The notes under the pieces: model-generated
What the model saw: only the letters and a program-made list of their open reading frames with translations
The model's database searches: none
What the model was told of the DNA's origin: nothing
Translations under genes and position numbers: made by a program
Shown: one piece after another, positions 8,691-16,697 of the stretch
Layout: each line of letters opens with the position of its first letter
Numbering within the stretch: the first letter of the stretch is position 1
From: Caulobacter soli
GTDB lineage: Bacteria > Pseudomonadota > Alphaproteobacteria > Caulobacterales > Caulobacteraceae
Direction of reading: 5' to 3'
NCBI RefSeq assembly: GCF_011045195.1
Contig: NZ_CP049199.1
Span: forward strand, 3,951,501-4,015,500
DNA: 64,000 nt

Positions 8691-8749
8691 CCAGCCTTTC
8701 GGGCCGGTGCCTGGCGTCGGCTCGTCTCCATAAAATCTAGGAACTCGAG

Positions 8750-8785
8750 CACCGCCAGGCGAACCCCGCCCGGCGGTGTTTTTTT
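8750..8785 (+). terminator. Rho-independent terminator after the IclR gene
   Basis: A 7-bp stem CACCGCC (8750-8756) / GGCGGTG (8772-8778) is followed directly by seven T residues. It ends the IclR transcript and lies between converging genes. Confidence 0.85.
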
Positions 8786-8800
8786 GCGCGCCGCCGTGAC

Positions 8801-9502
8801 CTAGGTCGCGGCCCGCTCGCCCAGCGGCCGCCGAACGGACGTGGAGAAGTCCATCACCGCGCCGACCCGCCTCGCCTTCTCCTTGCGGCCTGGCTGGAAG
8901 GTGAAGCAGTTGGCGGGCATGCGCGTGGCGTCCGACTGCCGCTCCATCGGGATCGCCCGGCCATGGGCGATGATGGCCGCCCAACGCAGCAAGCGCGCCG
9001 CTTCGCGCCCTTGCTCGTCCAGGGCGGCTATCCATTCGCCCAGTTGGAACAGGGTCTTGCCGGCCGCCTCAGCGGGTTCCTCAACCAGCTTGTCCCGCTC
9101 GACGAGACGCAGCGCCGACGCGCCCTCGCGGGTGATCTCGGCGACGCGCACGCCGTCGACCGCATCGGTCACCGTGATCTCGTAGCGGGTCGGCGCGGCG
9201 TCGCGCGCATGGGCGGCGGCGGTCACCGCCATGTCGTGCAGGTGCGTGCAGTTCATCTGCTTCTCGCCCCGCGCGGCCGCCTCGTCCAGCCTGGCGCCCG
9301 TGAAGGTCTCGCTCAGCTGCTGCACCGCGCCCGGACAGGTCGACCAGGGCGCGCGGACCATGTCGGCTTCGACGCCGACGATGGTCTGGCCGTCGTGACG
9401 CAGGGTGACGCCCATGTGGTGGTAGTCGTCCTCGACCCAGGCGCTGACCCATCCCTCGCCCGGCGTCACGAGCACATGGCGATGAAACGCGGGTTGGGTC
9501 AC
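8801..9502 (-). CDS. DUF2889-family protein
   Basis: A 233-residue protein of the DUF2889 family, recognised by RGEKQMNCTHLHDMA (about residues 78-92) and the preceding CPGAVQQLSETFTG. No enzymatic function is established. The conserved Cys/His cluster (NCTHLHD) could be a metal or catalytic site; this is inference. It starts with GTG at 9502, 11 bp after the SCP2-thiolase-like gene stop, so it is the last gene of the P450-DUF35-thiolase-like operon. Its constant place in such operons suggests a step in side-chain removal. No signal peptide is seen. Confidence 0.8.
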   Translation of the reverse strand: MTQPAFHRHVLVTPGEGWVSAWVEDDYHHMGVTLRHDGQTIVGVEADMVRAPWSTCPGAVQQLSETFTGARLDEAAARGEKQMNCTHLHDMAVTAAAHARDAAPTRYEITVTDAVDGVRVAEITREGASALRLVERDKLVEEPAEAAGKTLFQLGEWIAALDEQGREAARLLRWAAIIAHGRAIPMERQSDATRMPANCFTFQPGRKEKARRVGAVMDFSTSVRRPLGERAAT

Positions 9503-9513
9503 TTCGAGCGCCT

Positions 9514-10674
9514 TCAGTCCTTGGCCAGCAGCAGCGCCGCGGCCATCGGCCCGCCGCCGGACGTGGTGACGGCCACCTTCGGGTCGCCGGGAATCTGGCG
9601 CGCGCCGCCCTCGCCGCGCAGCTGCACCGCGGCCTCGAAGGCGAAGCCGAAGCCGTGCAGGCGTCCCCAGCCCAGTTGGCCGCCGCCGGTGTTCATCGGC
9701 AGCTCGCCATCGCGGGCGATCCGCTTGCCCCCCTCCAGGAATCGGCCGCCCTCGCCCACCCCGCAGAAGCCCAGCCCCTCGAGCCAGGTGATCGGCTGGA
9801 AGGCGAAGCCGTCATAGAGCTGGACGGTGTCGACGTCCTTGGGCTGGTAGTCGGTGTTGGTCCAGAGGTCGCGGCCGGTGACGTAGGCGCTGGCCCACTC
9901 GGCCTGGTCCCAGCTGTAGCGCTCGACCGAGCCGGCCGAGGCCGCGATGCGGATCGGCGTGGTCTTGACCTCGTCCAACGCGTCGCCGGCCGAGACGATG
10001 ATCACCGTCGCGGCGTCGGTGAAGCGGTCGCAGTCGTACAGGCAGAACGGCGACGAGATCATCCGCGCCGACATGTACTCGTCCATGGTCAGCGGTTTCT
10101 TGACCAGGGCGCGCGGATTGATCGCCGCGTTGGCGTGGTCGTTCAGCGCCACCTGGGCCAGTTGCTCGCGCGTCAGGCCGTAGCGCTTCATGTGGCGCAT
10201 GGCGAACTGGGCGGTCCAGTTGGCGGCCGAGAAGGCGCCGAACGGCGAGACCCATTGCGAATTGCCGGTCACGCCCTCACGGCGCTCCAGCGGCGGAAAC
10301 TCGTCAGGCCGCGACATGGCGGCGGCCTCGTAGACCGTGCGGAAGCAGAGGACGTGACGCGCCAACCCCGCCCTCACCGCATTGGCGGCCTCGGCGATCG
10401 CGCCCAGCTGGGCGGTCATCTCGGCCGCGCCAATGTGCCAGTGCGTCTTCAGGCCTAGTGTCTCGATCAGCTCGTCCGAGCCGATCGGCGAGAAGCCGAG
10501 GAAGGTCGGCATCTTGCCGGGATAGGTCGCCACGCCGTCGATCTGGTCCAGCGTCAAGCCGGCGTCGGCGATGGCTTCCTTGACCGCGTCGACCGTGAGA
10601 CCCAGCGGCGAGCGGGCCAGCCGGACACCGACCTCCGACATGCCCAGGCCGGTGATATAGGCTTCCCGCGCCAC
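9514..10674 (-). CDS. SCP2-thiolase-like lipid-transfer protein, candidate Ltp2-type aldolase
   Basis: A 386-residue thiolase-fold protein. At the position of the usual nucleophile, GCxSG, the protein reads GAAEM (about residues 82-86), so the catalytic Cys appears absent. The C-terminus retains NTGGGQLGWGRLHGFG. Loss of the Cys together with an adjacent DUF35 gene is typical of Ltp2-type retro-aldolases of steroid side-chain degradation, which cleave a beta-hydroxyacyl-CoA to a ketone and acyl-CoA. I infer this role; a thiolase role is less likely. The GTG at 10674 lies 2 bp past the DUF35 stop and gives VAREAYITGLGMSEVG, the family N-terminus. Confidence 0.82.
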   Translation of the reverse strand: MAREAYITGLGMSEVGVRLARSPLGLTVDAVKEAIADAGLTLDQIDGVATYPGKMPTFLGFSPIGSDELIETLGLKTHWHIGAAEMTAQLGAIAEAANAVRAGLARHVLCFRTVYEAAAMSRPDEFPPLERREGVTGNSQWVSPFGAFSAANWTAQFAMRHMKRYGLTREQLAQVALNDHANAAINPRALVKKPLTMDEYMSARMISSPFCLYDCDRFTDAATVIIVSAGDALDEVKTTPIRIAASAGSVERYSWDQAEWASAYVTGRDLWTNTDYQPKDVDTVQLYDGFAFQPITWLEGLGFCGVGEGGRFLEGGKRIARDGELPMNTGGGQLGWGRLHGFGFAFEAAVQLRGEGGARQIPGDPKVAVTTSGGGPMAAALLLAKD

Positions 10675-10676
10675 GC

Positions 10677-11081
10677 TCAGCCTGCCTTCTCGAACAGCGG
10701 AAACCAGACGCCGTCCTGCTCGTCGAACACGACGCGCACGGGGTCGTCGATGTCGACCGCGTCCACCGGACAATTGACGATGTTGGTCGTCAGATAGACC
10801 CCCGGCGCATCATCCAGCTTCACCCGGGCGATGACGAAGGGCACGTCCATGTCCTTGGCCCAGGCCTGGTAGTTGACGGTGTAGGTGTCGACGACGCCCG
10901 TACCGGCGACGGCATGAGGGGCGACGTTTTCCGACAGGCAGAACCGGCAGATCTCGCGCGGCGGATGGATGAACCCGCCACAATCGCCGCACTTGGCGAT
11001 GTTCAGCTTGCCCTCGGCCCCGCCGGTCCAGAAGGCGCGATTGTCCTTGTCCAGCCGGGGCCGCGAGCGCGTCCAGGTCAA
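10677..11081 (-). CDS. DUF35 zinc-ribbon/OB-fold protein
   Basis: A 134-residue protein with an N-terminal zinc ribbon (C31-x2-C34 and C45-x2-C48) and a C-terminal OB fold, the DUF35 (ChsH2 C-terminal-like) architecture. Such proteins pair with SCP2-thiolase-like enzymes, supplying the acyl-CoA binding surface. The start is TTG at 11081, two bases after the P450 stop, with GGGAC upstream; no better start exists before the zinc ribbon. It is tightly coupled to both neighbours, so the P450, DUF35 and aldolase-like proteins are probably made together. Confidence 0.85.
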   Translation of the reverse strand: MTWTRSRPRLDKDNRAFWTGGAEGKLNIAKCGDCGGFIHPPREICRFCLSENVAPHAVAGTGVVDTYTVNYQAWAKDMDVPFVIARVKLDDAPGVYLTTNIVNCPVDAVDIDDPVRVVFDEQDGVWFPLFEKAG

Positions 11082-11083
11082 GC

Positions 11084-12334
11084 TCAGACGTCCCAGACCA
11101 GATACAGCTCGTCCGGACCGATCACGTGGCCGCCGTGGAAGCTCACTTCCTTGGTGGGATCGATGCGGAATTCCGGCAGGATCTTCAGCATCTCCTCGTA
11201 CAGCACCTGCAGCTCGATGCGCGCCAGGTGCGAGCCCAGGCAGCGGTGCGGACCGGTGCCGAACGCGATGTGCACCTTGTTCTCGCGGGCCAGGTTGTAG
11301 GCGGCCGGATCGGCGAACTCGGTCGGGTCCAGGTCGGCGGCCGGCAGGAAGAGGAAGGCCCGTTCGCCCTTCTTCATCTGCACGCCCTCGAACTCGACAT
11401 CGTCCAGCAGGAAGCGCGGCGGCACGGTGAAGGTGTAGCGGCGCAGCAGCTCCTCGCCAGCCTCGGGCACCAGGGCCAGGTTCTCGCGCAGTTGCTTCTG
11501 CAGCTCGGGATGCATGGCCAGGTGGCGCACGCCCAGGCCCATGCCGTTCATCACGGTGTCGAGCCCGGCGATGAACAGCATCACCGCATAGTTCTCGATG
11601 TCGTGCAGGGTCGCCGGCTTGCCGTTGTACTCCGACTGCCAGAGCATCGAGATGATGTCGTCCTTCGGATTGTCGCGGCGATCCAGGATCGTCTCGTTCA
11701 TCGCGTCGGCCACCTTGCGCAGGCGCAGCTGCGTGGCCTGGGAGTCGCCGATCGGCGAATGCAGGTGTTCGGCGACCAGGTCGCGATAGACGCGGCCCTT
11801 CTCGACCGGCAGGCCGAACAGCTCCAGGAAGATGGTCACCGGCAGCGGCTCGGCGATCGCGGTCATGAACTCGCAGCCGCCGTCCGGCTTGACCTTCTCG
11901 ACCAGCTCGGCCGCCAGCTTGCGGATGCTGTCCTTCAGCCCCAGCATCGCCTTGGGCGAGAACGGCTTCTGGAGCGGACCGCGATAATAGGTGTGGTGCG
12001 GCGGATCGACGGTGATCGGCAGCGGGATGAGCATCTTCTTCTCATCCGGCAGGTTGGCGTTCATGTGCGCCAGCATCTCGTAGGGCATCGGCGCGTTGCT
12101 GAAGATCTCCGGCGCGCGCGAGGCGTTGTAGACCGCGCTGTGACCGCGCAGGATCCAGTGGCCGCCATGACGCGGGGTCCAGAAGATCGGCGGCGCGGTC
12201 TTGGCGATCTCCAGGATGCGCGCGTGGGCGTCCTTGCGCAGCGCCGGGTCGTAGTAGTGGTCGTAATCGAACACCAGGGCGTCCGGCACGTGATCCGGCT
12301 TCGGAACGGCTGGGCTCAGAGCAACTTGGACCAT
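11084..12334 (-). CDS. Cytochrome P450
   Basis: A 416-residue soluble bacterial P450. The haem-binding loop FGTGPHRCLG places the thiolate at Cys365. Helix I reads AGLDTVMNG, so the second Thr of the usual AGxDTT proton-relay motif is Val. It should hydroxylate a hydrophobic substrate with electrons from the ferredoxin encoded divergently at 12569; no ferredoxin reductase is in the window. ATG 12334 (MVQVALSPAVPKPD) has GGAGAAG upstream and fits the family length. First gene of the operon P450, DUF35, SCP2-thiolase-like, DUF2889. Confidence 0.93.
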   Translation of the reverse strand: MVQVALSPAVPKPDHVPDALVFDYDHYYDPALRKDAHARILEIAKTAPPIFWTPRHGGHWILRGHSAVYNASRAPEIFSNAPMPYEMLAHMNANLPDEKKMLIPLPITVDPPHHTYYRGPLQKPFSPKAMLGLKDSIRKLAAELVEKVKPDGGCEFMTAIAEPLPVTIFLELFGLPVEKGRVYRDLVAEHLHSPIGDSQATQLRLRKVADAMNETILDRRDNPKDDIISMLWQSEYNGKPATLHDIENYAVMLFIAGLDTVMNGMGLGVRHLAMHPELQKQLRENLALVPEAGEELLRRYTFTVPPRFLLDDVEFEGVQMKKGERAFLFLPAADLDPTEFADPAAYNLARENKVHIAFGTGPHRCLGSHLARIELQVLYEEMLKILPEFRIDPTKEVSFHGGHVIGPDELYLVWDV

Positions 12335-12464
12335 GGGACTTCTCCGGCGTTTGCCGCTGACTTTGATTATGCGCGGCGTCGGTGAAGACGCCCGCGCAGC
12401 TTGGACCCTGTGTCGCGCGCACCCCCGCCCATGGCAATGCCCGCCCCGCGATGGCGGCCGGCAA

Positions 12465-12480
12465 TAACGCCAGGGCGATT
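12465..12480. promoter_or_regulatory. Candidate operator, TAACGC-CAGG-GCGATT
   Basis: Copy of the recurring palindrome between the divergent P450 (start 12334) and ferredoxin (start 12569) genes, placed to control both. It shares its CAGG centre with the site at 6068-6083. Confidence 0.5.
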
Positions 12481-12568
12481 GCACGCGAACCGGACGGCGG
12501 GCGGCGTTGATCGTACGCTTGTTCTCCGTTCATAGGATTGCCCAAGCAAAGTCTGGGAGGAGGCTGCC

Positions 12569-12799
12569 ATGAGGATTCGCATCGAAAAAGGCGCCTGCGT
12601 CGGCAACGCCCGCTGCGCCGCGGTTTCCAAGGAACTCTACGTCCTGGACGACGACGGCTACATCGACACCGAAGGCTTCGACGTCCCCGAGGGCATGGAA
12701 AAGCTGGCCAAGTACGGCGCGCGCGCCTGCCCTGAAAAGATCATCTACGTCGAGGAAGACGACGGCACGATCTCCTGGCCGCTGAAGAAGCCCGCCTGA
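12569..12799 (+). CDS. [3Fe-4S]-type ferredoxin, P450 redox partner
   Basis: A 76-residue ferredoxin with C10-x5-C16 and C54-P. The position of the usual second cluster Cys is Asn13 (CVGNARC), the pattern of P450-associated ferredoxins with a CxxXxxC(x)nCP motif that bind a [3Fe-4S] cluster. It should pass electrons to the divergently encoded P450. GGGAGGAGG precedes ATG 12569. It opens a plus-strand operon with an SDR, the fused acyl-CoA dehydrogenase and an enoyl-CoA hydratase, tying hydroxylation to beta-oxidation. Confidence 0.9.
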   Translation: MRIRIEKGACVGNARCAAVSKELYVLDDDGYIDTEGFDVPEGMEKLAKYGARACPEKIIYVEEDDGTISWPLKKPA

Positions 12800-12837
12800 T
12801 CCCCTTCCCGATTCAAGCCTCCTACGGAGCAGAAAGA

Positions 12838-13656
12838 ATGACCGACGTTTTGGGCTACAAGGGCAAGCGGGTGATCGTCACCGGTTGCTTCTCGGGCATG
12901 GGTGAAGCCACCGCCAAGCTGCTGCTGGACCTGGGCGCCGAAGTGCACGGCCTGGACTACAAGGACTCGGCCCTCCCGCTGGCGTCATTCAACAATGTCG
13001 ACCTGCGTGACCCCGCCTCGATCGAGGCCGGCGTGGCCGCGATCGGCGGCAAGGTCGACGCGTTGTTCAACTGCGCGGGCCTGCCCCAGTCGTTCCCGCC
13101 GCTGGACGTGATGAAGGTCAACTTCATCGGCACGCGTCACCTGACCGAGCAGGTCGTGCCGCTGATGGGCCCGGGCGGCGCGATCGCCAGCATCGCCTCG
13201 ACGGGCGGCCTGGGCTGGAGCCGCCGCATCCCGACCAGCATGGAAATCATCGCCACCAAGGGCTTCCAGGCCGCGGTCGACTGGTGCGAAGCGCACATGG
13301 ACACCGTCGCCGAGGGCTACTCCTTCTCCAAGGAGAACGTCATCGTCTGGACCCAGTTCACCGGCGCCCACCTGATCAAGAAGGGCATCCGCATCAACTG
13401 CACCCTGCCCTCGCCGACCCAGACCCCGATGATGCAGACCTTCGAGGCCGCCTCGGGCAAGGACGTGGTCGAGGCCGCGACCCAGCCGATGGGCCGCTAC
13501 TCGACCGCCGCCGAGCAGGCCGGCGGGCTGGTGCTGATCAACAGCGACCTGGCCAGCATCGTCAACGGCGTGGTGTTCCCGGTCGACGGCGGCTTCATGG
13601 GCGGCGTGGCGACCGGCCAGGTCGACCTCAGCGTCATGATGCGTCGTCGCGGCTAA
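12838..13656 (+). CDS. SDR-family oxidoreductase, 3-alpha-hydroxysteroid-dehydrogenase-like
   Basis: A 272-residue SDR. The cofactor loop is TGCFSGMG (residues 15-22), a variant of TGxxxGxG, and the catalytic pair is Tyr161 and Lys165 (YSFSK), with Ser near IASTGG. The short compact N-terminal half and the extended region between the active site and the Tyr resemble 3-alpha-hydroxysteroid dehydrogenase/carbonyl reductase proteins. I infer oxidation of a ring or side-chain alcohol. It follows the ferredoxin gene by 38 bp and precedes the acyl-CoA dehydrogenase by 14 bp. Confidence 0.85.
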   Translation: MTDVLGYKGKRVIVTGCFSGMGEATAKLLLDLGAEVHGLDYKDSALPLASFNNVDLRDPASIEAGVAAIGGKVDALFNCAGLPQSFPPLDVMKVNFIGTRHLTEQVVPLMGPGGAIASIASTGGLGWSRRIPTSMEIIATKGFQAAVDWCEAHMDTVAEGYSFSKENVIVWTQFTGAHLIKKGIRINCTLPSPTQTPMMQTFEAASGKDVVEAATQPMGRYSTAAEQAGGLVLINSDLASIVNGVVFPVDGGFMGGVATGQVDLSVMMRRRG

Positions 13657-13670
13657 GGACAAGTTTGGCC

Positions 13671-15875
13671 ATGAATTTCGACCTGCCCGAAGATCAGGAA
13701 ATGATGCGCGACATGTTCGCGCGCTTCCTGGACGCCAACAGCTCGACGGCGCGCGTGCGGGCGGCCGAGCCGTCCGGTTTCGACCCGGCGCTCTGGAAGG
13801 GTCTGGCCGAGCAAGGCGCCCTTTCGATCCGCGTGCCCGAAGCGGCCGGCGGGCTGGGTCTTGGCCTGATCGACGCCGTGCTGCTGATGGAAGAGGCCGG
13901 TCGCACCCTGGCCTCGGGCCCGCTGGCCGAGGCCCTGGTCGCCGCGCGCCTGCTGGCCCAGTTGGGCGGGGACCAGAGCGGTCTTCTGGACCAGGTTCTG
14001 GCCGGCGAGACCGTCCTGACCCTGGCCCTGCATGACCTGGCCGTCCAGCCGCGCCAGTGGGTCGCCGGGGGCCTCGTCGCCGATCAAGTCATCGCTCGCA
14101 AGGGCCAGGACGTCGTGCTGGTCGCCGTGCCGGCCGCCGCCCGGGTCGCCGAGGAAAACCTGGCCTCGACCCCGCTGGCCGAGATCGACTTCGCCGCCTT
14201 GCCGCAGACCGTGCTGGCTTCCGGCGACAACGCCCTGGCCACCTTCGCCGCCGGCGTCGAGGAGTGGAAGCTGCTGATCTCGGCCGCCTTGGCGGGCCTG
14301 GGCCGGGAGGCGCTGAAACTGGCCGCCGCCTACGCCAGCGAGCGCAAGCAGTTCGGCCAGTTCATCGGCCAGTTCCAGGCCATCTCGCACCCTCTGGCCG
14401 ATCTCGCCTGCGAGGTCGACGGCGGCAAGTTCCTGGTCTGGAAGGCCATCCGCGACATCGCCGACGGCGCGCCCGAGGCCGCCGCGGCCGTCTCGATCGC
14501 CATCTGGTGGAACAACCAGGCCGCCGCCCGCACGGTGGCCCAGGCCCTGCACACCTTCGGCGGCTACGGCCTGACCACCGAGTACGACATCTTCCTGTTT
14601 AACCTGCGCGCCAAGGCTTGGCCGCTGGTGCTGGGCGACCCGCAACGGTTGCTCGACGAGGCCGGCCGCCGCCTCTACGCTGGCGAGACCGCCGCGCTGC
14701 CCGAGGCCGGCGAGAGCCCGATCGAGTTCGATCTGGGCGAGGACGCCCGCACGATCACCGACGAGATCAACGCCTTCTTCGCGGCCAACGTGACGCCGGA
14801 GATGCGCGACACCTTCCACTACAGCTGGGAAGGCTACAATCCCGAGCTCAACAAGAAGCTCGCCGCCGCCAACCTGCTCTATCTGGGCCTGCCCAAGGAC
14901 GTCGGCGGGCGCGGCCTGTCGCCCTACGCCAAGATCGCGGGCATGGATGCGTTCGAGGCCCAGGGCTACAACAACCCCGCCGCCGGCGTCTCGCAGATGG
15001 TGGCGCTGATCATCAACCGCTTCGGCACCGAGGAGCTGAAGAAGGACGTCCTGCCCCAGATCATGGCGGGCGAGGTGATCTGCAGCCTGGGCTATTCCGA
15101 ACCCGCCTCGGGCTCGGACGTGTTCGCCGCCCAGTGCCGCGCCACGCCCGACGGCAACGGCTGGCGCATCGACGGCACTAAGATGTTCACCAGCGGCGCC
15201 AACCTCGCCAGCTACGTCCTGCTGCTGGCCCGCACCAATCCCGAGGTCGCCAAGCACAAGGGACTGACGATGTTCATCGTGCCCCTGAAGACCCAGGGCG
15301 TCACGGTCCAGCCCGTCTACACCTTCCAGGACGAGCGGACGAACATCACCTTCTATGACGGCGTCCACGTGCCCGACAGCTACCGGCTGGGCGAGGTCGA
15401 CGGCGGCGTGCGCACCATGAGCGCCAGCCTGGAGCTGGAGCACGGCGGCGGCTTCGCCAAGTATCAGCGCGCCATGCTCGACGCCGGCGAGAAGCTGTGC
15501 CGCGAGATCACCTGGCGGGGCAAGCCGCTGATCGAGGACGCCGCGGCCCAGGCTCGCCTGGCCCGCACCACGGCCAACCTGTGGGTCTCCGAATTGCTGA
15601 CCTACCGCGCCACCTGGGTGATCGCCGAGAAGAAGACCAACCTCGCCTATGGCCCGATGGCCAAGATGTTCTCGTCCGAGAAGTTCCTCAGCGACGCGCG
15701 CGACCTGCTGGACCTGACCGCCCCCTACTCGCTGTCCAAGCGCAAGGGACCGGCGGCCGAGATCAACATGTTCTACCGCCACGCCCAAGGCTCTACGATC
15801 TACGGCGGCACCAGCGAAGTGCACCGCTCGATGATCGCCGAGCGGGGGCTCGGTCTGCCGCGTACGCGGGCCTAA
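13671..15875 (+). CDS. Fused two-domain acyl-CoA dehydrogenase (FadE34-like layout)
   Basis: A 734-residue protein made of two acyl-CoA dehydrogenase modules. Residues about 1-360 are one copy (MNFDLPEDQEMMRDM; AYASERKQFGQFIGQFQAI; HTFGGYGLTTEYDIF). Residues about 365-734 are the other, with the substrate/FAD loop SEPASGSDV and C-terminal IYGGTSEVHRSMIAERGLG. Ordinary members are near 380 residues. Fusion of two halves matches FadE34-type enzymes that dehydrogenate branched steroid side-chain CoA esters. Neither end carries the canonical YEGT catalytic Glu, so the base must lie elsewhere. I chose ATG 13671, as upstream in-frame codons run into the SDR gene. Confidence 0.9.
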   Translation: MNFDLPEDQEMMRDMFARFLDANSSTARVRAAEPSGFDPALWKGLAEQGALSIRVPEAAGGLGLGLIDAVLLMEEAGRTLASGPLAEALVAARLLAQLGGDQSGLLDQVLAGETVLTLALHDLAVQPRQWVAGGLVADQVIARKGQDVVLVAVPAAARVAEENLASTPLAEIDFAALPQTVLASGDNALATFAAGVEEWKLLISAALAGLGREALKLAAAYASERKQFGQFIGQFQAISHPLADLACEVDGGKFLVWKAIRDIADGAPEAAAAVSIAIWWNNQAAARTVAQALHTFGGYGLTTEYDIFLFNLRAKAWPLVLGDPQRLLDEAGRRLYAGETAALPEAGESPIEFDLGEDARTITDEINAFFAANVTPEMRDTFHYSWEGYNPELNKKLAAANLLYLGLPKDVGGRGLSPYAKIAGMDAFEAQGYNNPAAGVSQMVALIINRFGTEELKKDVLPQIMAGEVICSLGYSEPASGSDVFAAQCRATPDGNGWRIDGTKMFTSGANLASYVLLLARTNPEVAKHKGLTMFIVPLKTQGVTVQPVYTFQDERTNITFYDGVHVPDSYRLGEVDGGVRTMSASLELEHGGGFAKYQRAMLDAGEKLCREITWRGKPLIEDAAAQARLARTTANLWVSELLTYRATWVIAEKKTNLAYGPMAKMFSSEKFLSDARDLLDLTAPYSLSKRKGPAAEINMFYRHAQGSTIYGGTSEVHRSMIAERGLGLPRTRA

Positions 15876-15884
15876 GGAGACGTC

Positions 15885-16685
15885 ATGTCGGAAGAACCGC
15901 ACCTCCTGACGGAGGAACAGGACGGCGTCCTGATCGCGACGCTGAATCGTCCCGACAAGCTGAACGCGCTGTCGGCCGAGACCATGCAATTGTTCGAAGC
16001 GGCGCTGCACCGCTTCCGCGACGAGCCCGACCTGAAGGTGATGCTGATCCGGGCCACCGGTCGCTATTTCTGCTCGGGCGCCGATCTGCGCGGCGGCTCG
16101 CCGACCGCCACGCCGCGCACCGCCTCCGGCATTCGCGAGAACCATCGCCTGCGGCTCAACGGCATGCATCGCATCTATGACGAGATGGAGCATATCGAGA
16201 AGCCGATCGTCATGGCCATTCACGCGCCTTGCGTTGGCGGCGGGCTCGAGATGGCGCTGTCCTGCGACTTTCGCCTGACGGCCAAGAGCGCTTCGTTCGC
16301 CTTCCCCGAAGGTCTGTTCGGCACGCTGCCGGCCTCGAACGGCGTCAGCCGCCTGACCCGCCTGTGCGGCCCCCACTGGGCGCGCTGGCTGATCATGGGC
16401 AACCAGAAGGTCGACGCCGACCGCGCCCTGATCATGGGCCTGGCCCACGACGTCCTGCCCGATGAGGGCTTCCAGGACGCCGCCCTGGACTTCTGCCGCC
16501 ACCTGACCAAGTCGTCGGGCGAGCAGATGGGCGCGGCCAAGATCGCCATCGACCTGGCCGCCGAGCTGGGTCGCGAAAGCGGCCGCCATGTCGAGCGCAT
16601 GGCCAACAGCGCCCTGATGCTGAACCCCGCCTATCTCGAGGGGATCGAGCGCTACATCAAGAACCTGGGCGGCAAGGGAAAGTAG
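15885..16685 (+). CDS. Enoyl-CoA hydratase/isomerase
   Basis: A 266-residue crotonase-fold protein. The oxyanion loops (FCSGADLRG; VGGGLEMALSCDFRL) and both catalytic acids are present, Glu122 in GGGLEM and Glu142 in FAFPEGLFG, which supports true hydration of a 2-enoyl-CoA. It begins 9 bp after the acyl-CoA dehydrogenase stop and would take that enzyme's product. It ends 12 bp from the converging TetR gene, with no obvious terminator between them. Confidence 0.92.
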   Translation: MSEEPHLLTEEQDGVLIATLNRPDKLNALSAETMQLFEAALHRFRDEPDLKVMLIRATGRYFCSGADLRGGSPTATPRTASGIRENHRLRLNGMHRIYDEMEHIEKPIVMAIHAPCVGGGLEMALSCDFRLTAKSASFAFPEGLFGTLPASNGVSRLTRLCGPHWARWLIMGNQKVDADRALIMGLAHDVLPDEGFQDAALDFCRHLTKSSGEQMGAAKIAIDLAAELGRESGRHVERMANSALMLNPAYLEGIERYIKNLGGKGK

Positions 16686-16697
16686 CGGTCGAGCGCC

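Noticed and set aside
13284..13670. N-terminal extension of the fused acyl-CoA dehydrogenase.
   Set aside because: It lies entirely within the SDR gene in another frame; homology starts at ATG 13671 after a normal gap.
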